In this document: piece by piece, positions 61,058-64,000 of the stretch
Numbering within the stretch: position 1 is the stretch's first letter
Layout of the letters: every line of letters begins with the position of its first letter
NCBI GenBank assembly: GCA_947501005.1
Contig: CANMTU010000001.1
Span: 2,442,501 to 2,506,500 of the forward strand
Reading direction: 5' to 3'
Source: an uncultured Erythrobacter sp.
Lineage (GTDB): Bacteria; Pseudomonadota; Alphaproteobacteria; Sphingomonadales; Sphingomonadaceae
Length of the DNA: 64,000 nucleotides
Notes under the pieces: generated by a model
The model's database searches: none
Seen by the model: only the letters and a program-made list of their open reading frames with translations
Told to the model about the DNA's origin: nothing
Position numbers and translations under genes: made by a program

Positions 61058-61810
61058 TCAGTCCGCGTCTCGCCAGCGAATGATGTCGGCAAAGCCGATC
61101 AGACCGTCGAAGAGCGCGGCGACAACGAGCGATTGCTTGCAATGAACCTGATAGCGTTCGCGGGCCATCTTGAGATGCTGGATGACGGTTTCGGTGCCGA
61201 TACCCAGGATGATCGCGGTCTCGGCGGCGGTCTTGCCGCGCGCGGTCCACACAAGACACTCGCGCTGGCGGTCGCTGAGCACGGGAACAGTTTCCGCTCC
61301 GCGAGAGGGACCAAGGGCAAGGGCGCAACTGAGCGCGAGCGTGCCGACGATCTCGGCAAGGGCGAGGCGGCACCGTGGCAGATCCTTGTCCGGACTGACG
61401 GCAAAGGTGCAAGTTCCGCGCGCGAGCCCGGGCAGGTGTCGCGGTACGGTATAGCCGGTGCCAATACCGCATTCCTTCCCGACGGTGAGCATCTGCCGGT
61501 CCCCGCGGGTTAGCGGAATCATCTGCTCCAGCATTTCCCAAGCGAAGCCGATGAAGCTCTTGTCGCAGGCACGCCTGACCGGGTCCTGGCCCGCCAGATC
61601 GAAGGTCACATAGACCTTTGCCCACTCGTCCGGATAGTCATGCAGCAGCAGACCCGGCGCCTCGCGCGATCCCGAGCGCAATTCAAGGCTAAGAGCAAAA
61701 TGGTCGAAGCCGAGGCGCCGTGACACCCCGGCAAGCGCGTCGCTCAGTTCAGTGTCCGATTGTACGTTGATGAGTTCGGTAGCGAATTCCTCCGCGAAGT
61801 TGGCATACAT
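61058..61810 (-). CDS. LuxR family autoinducer-binding transcriptional regulator
   Basis: FDHFALSLE...DEWAKVYVTFDLAGQDPVRRA; C-terminal LSDRQRECLVWTARGKTAAETAIILGIGTETVIQHL HTH. Confidence 0.9.
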   Translation of the reverse strand: MYANFAEEFATELINVQSDTELSDALAGVSRRLGFDHFALSLELRSGSREAPGLLLHDYPDEWAKVYVTFDLAGQDPVRRACDKSFIGFAWEMLEQMIPLTRGDRQMLTVGKECGIGTGYTVPRHLPGLARGTCTFAVSPDKDLPRCRLALAEIVGTLALSCALALGPSRGAETVPVLSDRQRECLVWTARGKTAAETAIILGIGTETVIQHLKMARERYQVHCKQSLVVAALFDGLIGFADIIRWRDAD

Positions 61811-62050
61811 AGTCCCGCCTGTTCGATCGGCAGGGCGCCATCCAACACGCCCCTGCGTGATCGCCTGCTGGATGTCCCGACCGGCGGTTTCATTCCTCCG
61901 GCCTCGACAGTTGCTGTTGCGACCTGAAAAGTTCGGCCCTTAGTCGTGCTGCAAATTTCAAAAAATTATGCGGCCGCAAAAACATAACGACCCCAGCAAC
62001 TTTGGGAAAGGTTTGGAGGATGTTCATCGCACTTCTGCTGCGCCGGCATT

Positions 62051-62852
62051 TCACCGATCGGCATTTGAGGCAATGGTCGAAGAGGCTGCCATGAGCAGGG
62101 TTCTGAACCCTTCGTCCCTCATGCGCCGGGCTTCCGCGATGAGGCGCTGGGTCTGTCGCCGATGCGAGGACGTTTTCCAGTCGATCGCTCGACCACCGCT
62201 TGTGCCGGGGTAGATCAGGTCCGAGGCGATCTGCCTTATTGTCGGCTGCGCGCCAGAAGGCTGATCGAGCCGATCGAGGATCGCAAGCAGCAGCTGCAAT
62301 CGATAGGCCTGGTAGGCGGTAGGCTTCAGCGTTGCGCGCGCTAGTACGGCCCTCGAGTGCGGCGGATGCACAAGAAAGGCGCTCAGTGCAGCCAGACGCA
62401 GCTCCAGCGGTCCGTCAGCCGCGACAAGATAGCCGGCAGGAGAGGGAACAACGCATTGCGCCACTAGTACGCGGTGGCGGGCGCGAGGACCGGCAATCAC
62501 CAGATGACGTCCGCGCCCGGTTTGCGCTTCGGCAATTATCTTGCGTCTGCCCAAAGTCGCTTCGAGCAAAGCATCGCCGTCGTGCGCTTGCACGACGACG
62601 ACACCGGGGTTGTCTTCATGGCGCCAGATAGCCGGCGAGTGAGTCGTGGGCAGGCAGGGGTCGAAAAGAAAATTCGAGGCCCCACGAACGGGCCATTCGC
62701 CTTGCGGCGAATGATTGCATCTTCCCGGCAGTTTCCAGGTGAGCGTGGGCGAATTGTTCACGATAGACCTTATTGCGCCGCAGGAATTCCTGCGCGAACT
62801 CGGAAAAATCGTAATCGGCACAGCGCTCCTGTGAGATCGCATTTCTGTCCAT
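62051..62852 (-). pseudogene. Frameshifted DUF6499/DUF2285-like (conjugative-element-associated) gene
   Basis: N-terminal half in one frame (62616..62852: DFSEFAQEFLRRNKVYREQF...RPLPAHDS) and C-terminal half in another (SPAIWRHEDNPGVVVV...RLAALSAFL...RRQTQRLIAEARRMRDEGFRTLL); GAGTGAGT duplication at the junction. Confidence 0.65.
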
Positions 62853-63259
62853 GGAGCACCTCCTTTCCGGTTTGGCGTGCTAGCGAAGCGGACCGGAAGG
62901 CGGCATTCCAAGGCCTGGGGTGCCGCATCCCCAGTAATGGGAAGGCGATCAAATATGGGCGGTCGGATTCTGTCCTCAGATTGGATTGTACAAGCTCTGG
63001 ATCAAGCGGCCCGTCCCCGCACACATTTGCCTCTTGCATGCAGATTCTCTCTTGGGCACACTGGTAGAGCGCGGACCGGAAAGCTGGCGCAGGCCGCGTG
63101 GACAATTCCGCCAGACATCATGCACGCCGGTCCGACAGCGGCCCGGCGGTCGCACCGGGCAAGGGGCGAGACTTCGTCCTGAACGGCGACACAGACCTGG
63201 AACCTGTATTCGGCTCGCGCTGACGAGCTTGCGGGTGTGCACGCCGCCCAGATCGATGC

Positions 63260-63844
63260 ATGACCGATATAGCGACCGCTTGCCGGCCCGTTTCTCTTAT
63301 TTCAACGCGAATCTCGAAAGCTCGAACACCACCGGATAAGCCGGCTTGCGCGCGCCGATCCGCATTCGAGGTGCTCTATCGGGAAGAGCGAAGGCCCCTG
63401 CTTGCCTATCTTACCAGTAAGGTTGGCAAAGAGCAGGCCAAAGACGTGGCACAGGAAGTGTTCCTTCGCGCTGCGGCCAGCCCCCAGCTGGCCGAGCTCG
63501 GCAATCCCGGAGGCTTTCTTCGCCGCATCGCGCGCAATTTACTCATTGACGCCGCGCGCAGGCGGAATTGCCGGATCCGGACGCAGCCACTGTTCGAAGA
63601 CAGCGATGCTTGCCGCGACCCTGAACAGGAAGAGCGGATCCACGCTCAGGAAACTGCCCATCTTCTTGAGAAGCTGCTGGCTGGTCTGCCCGAAAGGACA
63701 GCCCGGATTTTCGCGATGAACCGGTTCGAGCAGAAGTCCTATCGGCAGATTCATGCCGAGTTGGGAATCGCTTTGCAAACAGTCGATTATCACATGATGA
63801 AAGCGCTCGCCCTTCTACGCGCGGAGTTAAATGATCGATACTGA
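63260..63844 (+). CDS. ECF-type RNA polymerase sigma factor (FecI-like)
   Basis: FEVLYREERRPLLAYLTSKVGKEQAKDVAQEVFLRAA...LPERTARIFAMNRFEQKSYRQIHAELGIALQTVDYHMMKAL; exact start uncertain. Confidence 0.88.
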   Translation: MTDIATACRPVSLISTRISKARTPPDKPACARRSAFEVLYREERRPLLAYLTSKVGKEQAKDVAQEVFLRAAASPQLAELGNPGGFLRRIARNLLIDAARRRNCRIRTQPLFEDSDACRDPEQEERIHAQETAHLLEKLLAGLPERTARIFAMNRFEQKSYRQIHAELGIALQTVDYHMMKALALLRAELNDRY

Positions 63845-63970
63845 TCGGTTCCAAATTCCCTCACGGTTCCGTACAAAATTAATTTCTTTTGAAACTAAGG
63901 TGGTCTCCATTCCGTGCGTCATCCCCTGCATCGGCAAACCTCAAGGTGCGCCGCGATCAGGGAGACGACA

Positions 63971-64000
63971 ATGAAATTTGGGATGACGGGCCTTTCGGGA
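63971..64000 (+). CDS. 5' end of an ORF truncated by the window edge
   Basis: ATG preceded by GGGAGA Shine-Dalgarno-like sequence; MKFGMTGLSG... Confidence 0.4.
   Translation, partial: MKFGMTGLSG

Noticed and set aside
1-64000. CRISPR arrays, rRNA or tRNA genes
   Set aside because: No regularly spaced repeats, and no recognisable tRNA T-loop/anticodon patterns or rRNA blocks were seen by eye; a tRNAscan/Infernal run would be needed to exclude them

Overview
GC-rich alphaproteobacterial chromosome segment. Protein families and gene order suggest Sphingomonadales/Erythrobacteraceae, but no rRNA or search was available to confirm this. Four blocks are visible. (1) ~0-18.5 kb: an exopolysaccharide (EPS) locus with two paralogous parallel beta-helix proteins, an O-antigen-ligase-like polymerase, two Wzz/GumC co-polymerases, a GT2 glycosyltransferase, a fused Alg14-Alg13 (PssD-PssE-like) glycosyltransferase, an EpsD-type PPIase lipoprotein, a pyruvyl transferase paired with an FrhB-like Fe-S protein, an outer-membrane beta-barrel, a Wza-like exporter, a CpsD-like ATPase with a degenerate Walker A, and an exosortase plus EpsI protein. 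(2) ~18.6-51.6 kb: mostly housekeeping genes (polA, CDC48-type AAA+, CoA transferases, metK, lnt, prmC, prfA, hisS, ppa, pmbA, lptB, rpoN, ctrA, trmB), including a PEPxxWA-CTERM CHRD protein that is a likely substrate for the exosortase at 17 kb. (3) ~51.6-58.8 kb: accessory DNA starting with a tyrosine integrase directly after trmB, then a small mer-like cassette (MerT-like, GDCCVxC protein, MerR with a 19-bp-spacer operator, flavin disulfide reductase), then a TonB receptor and PepSY protein. (4) ~58.9-64 kb: a LuxR/LuxI quorum-sensing set with a coupled phytanoyl-CoA dioxygenase and GntR regulator, a frameshifted DUF2285-like gene and an ECF sigma factor. The best leads are the EPS locus with its two differently exported beta-helix paralogs, the redox/pyruvyl pair and the exosortase-substrate link; a GbsR/MarR regulator with two matching 18-bp palindromes; the mer-like operator; and the luxI-phyH-gntR operon. 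All annotations come from reading sequence only; no database search was run.
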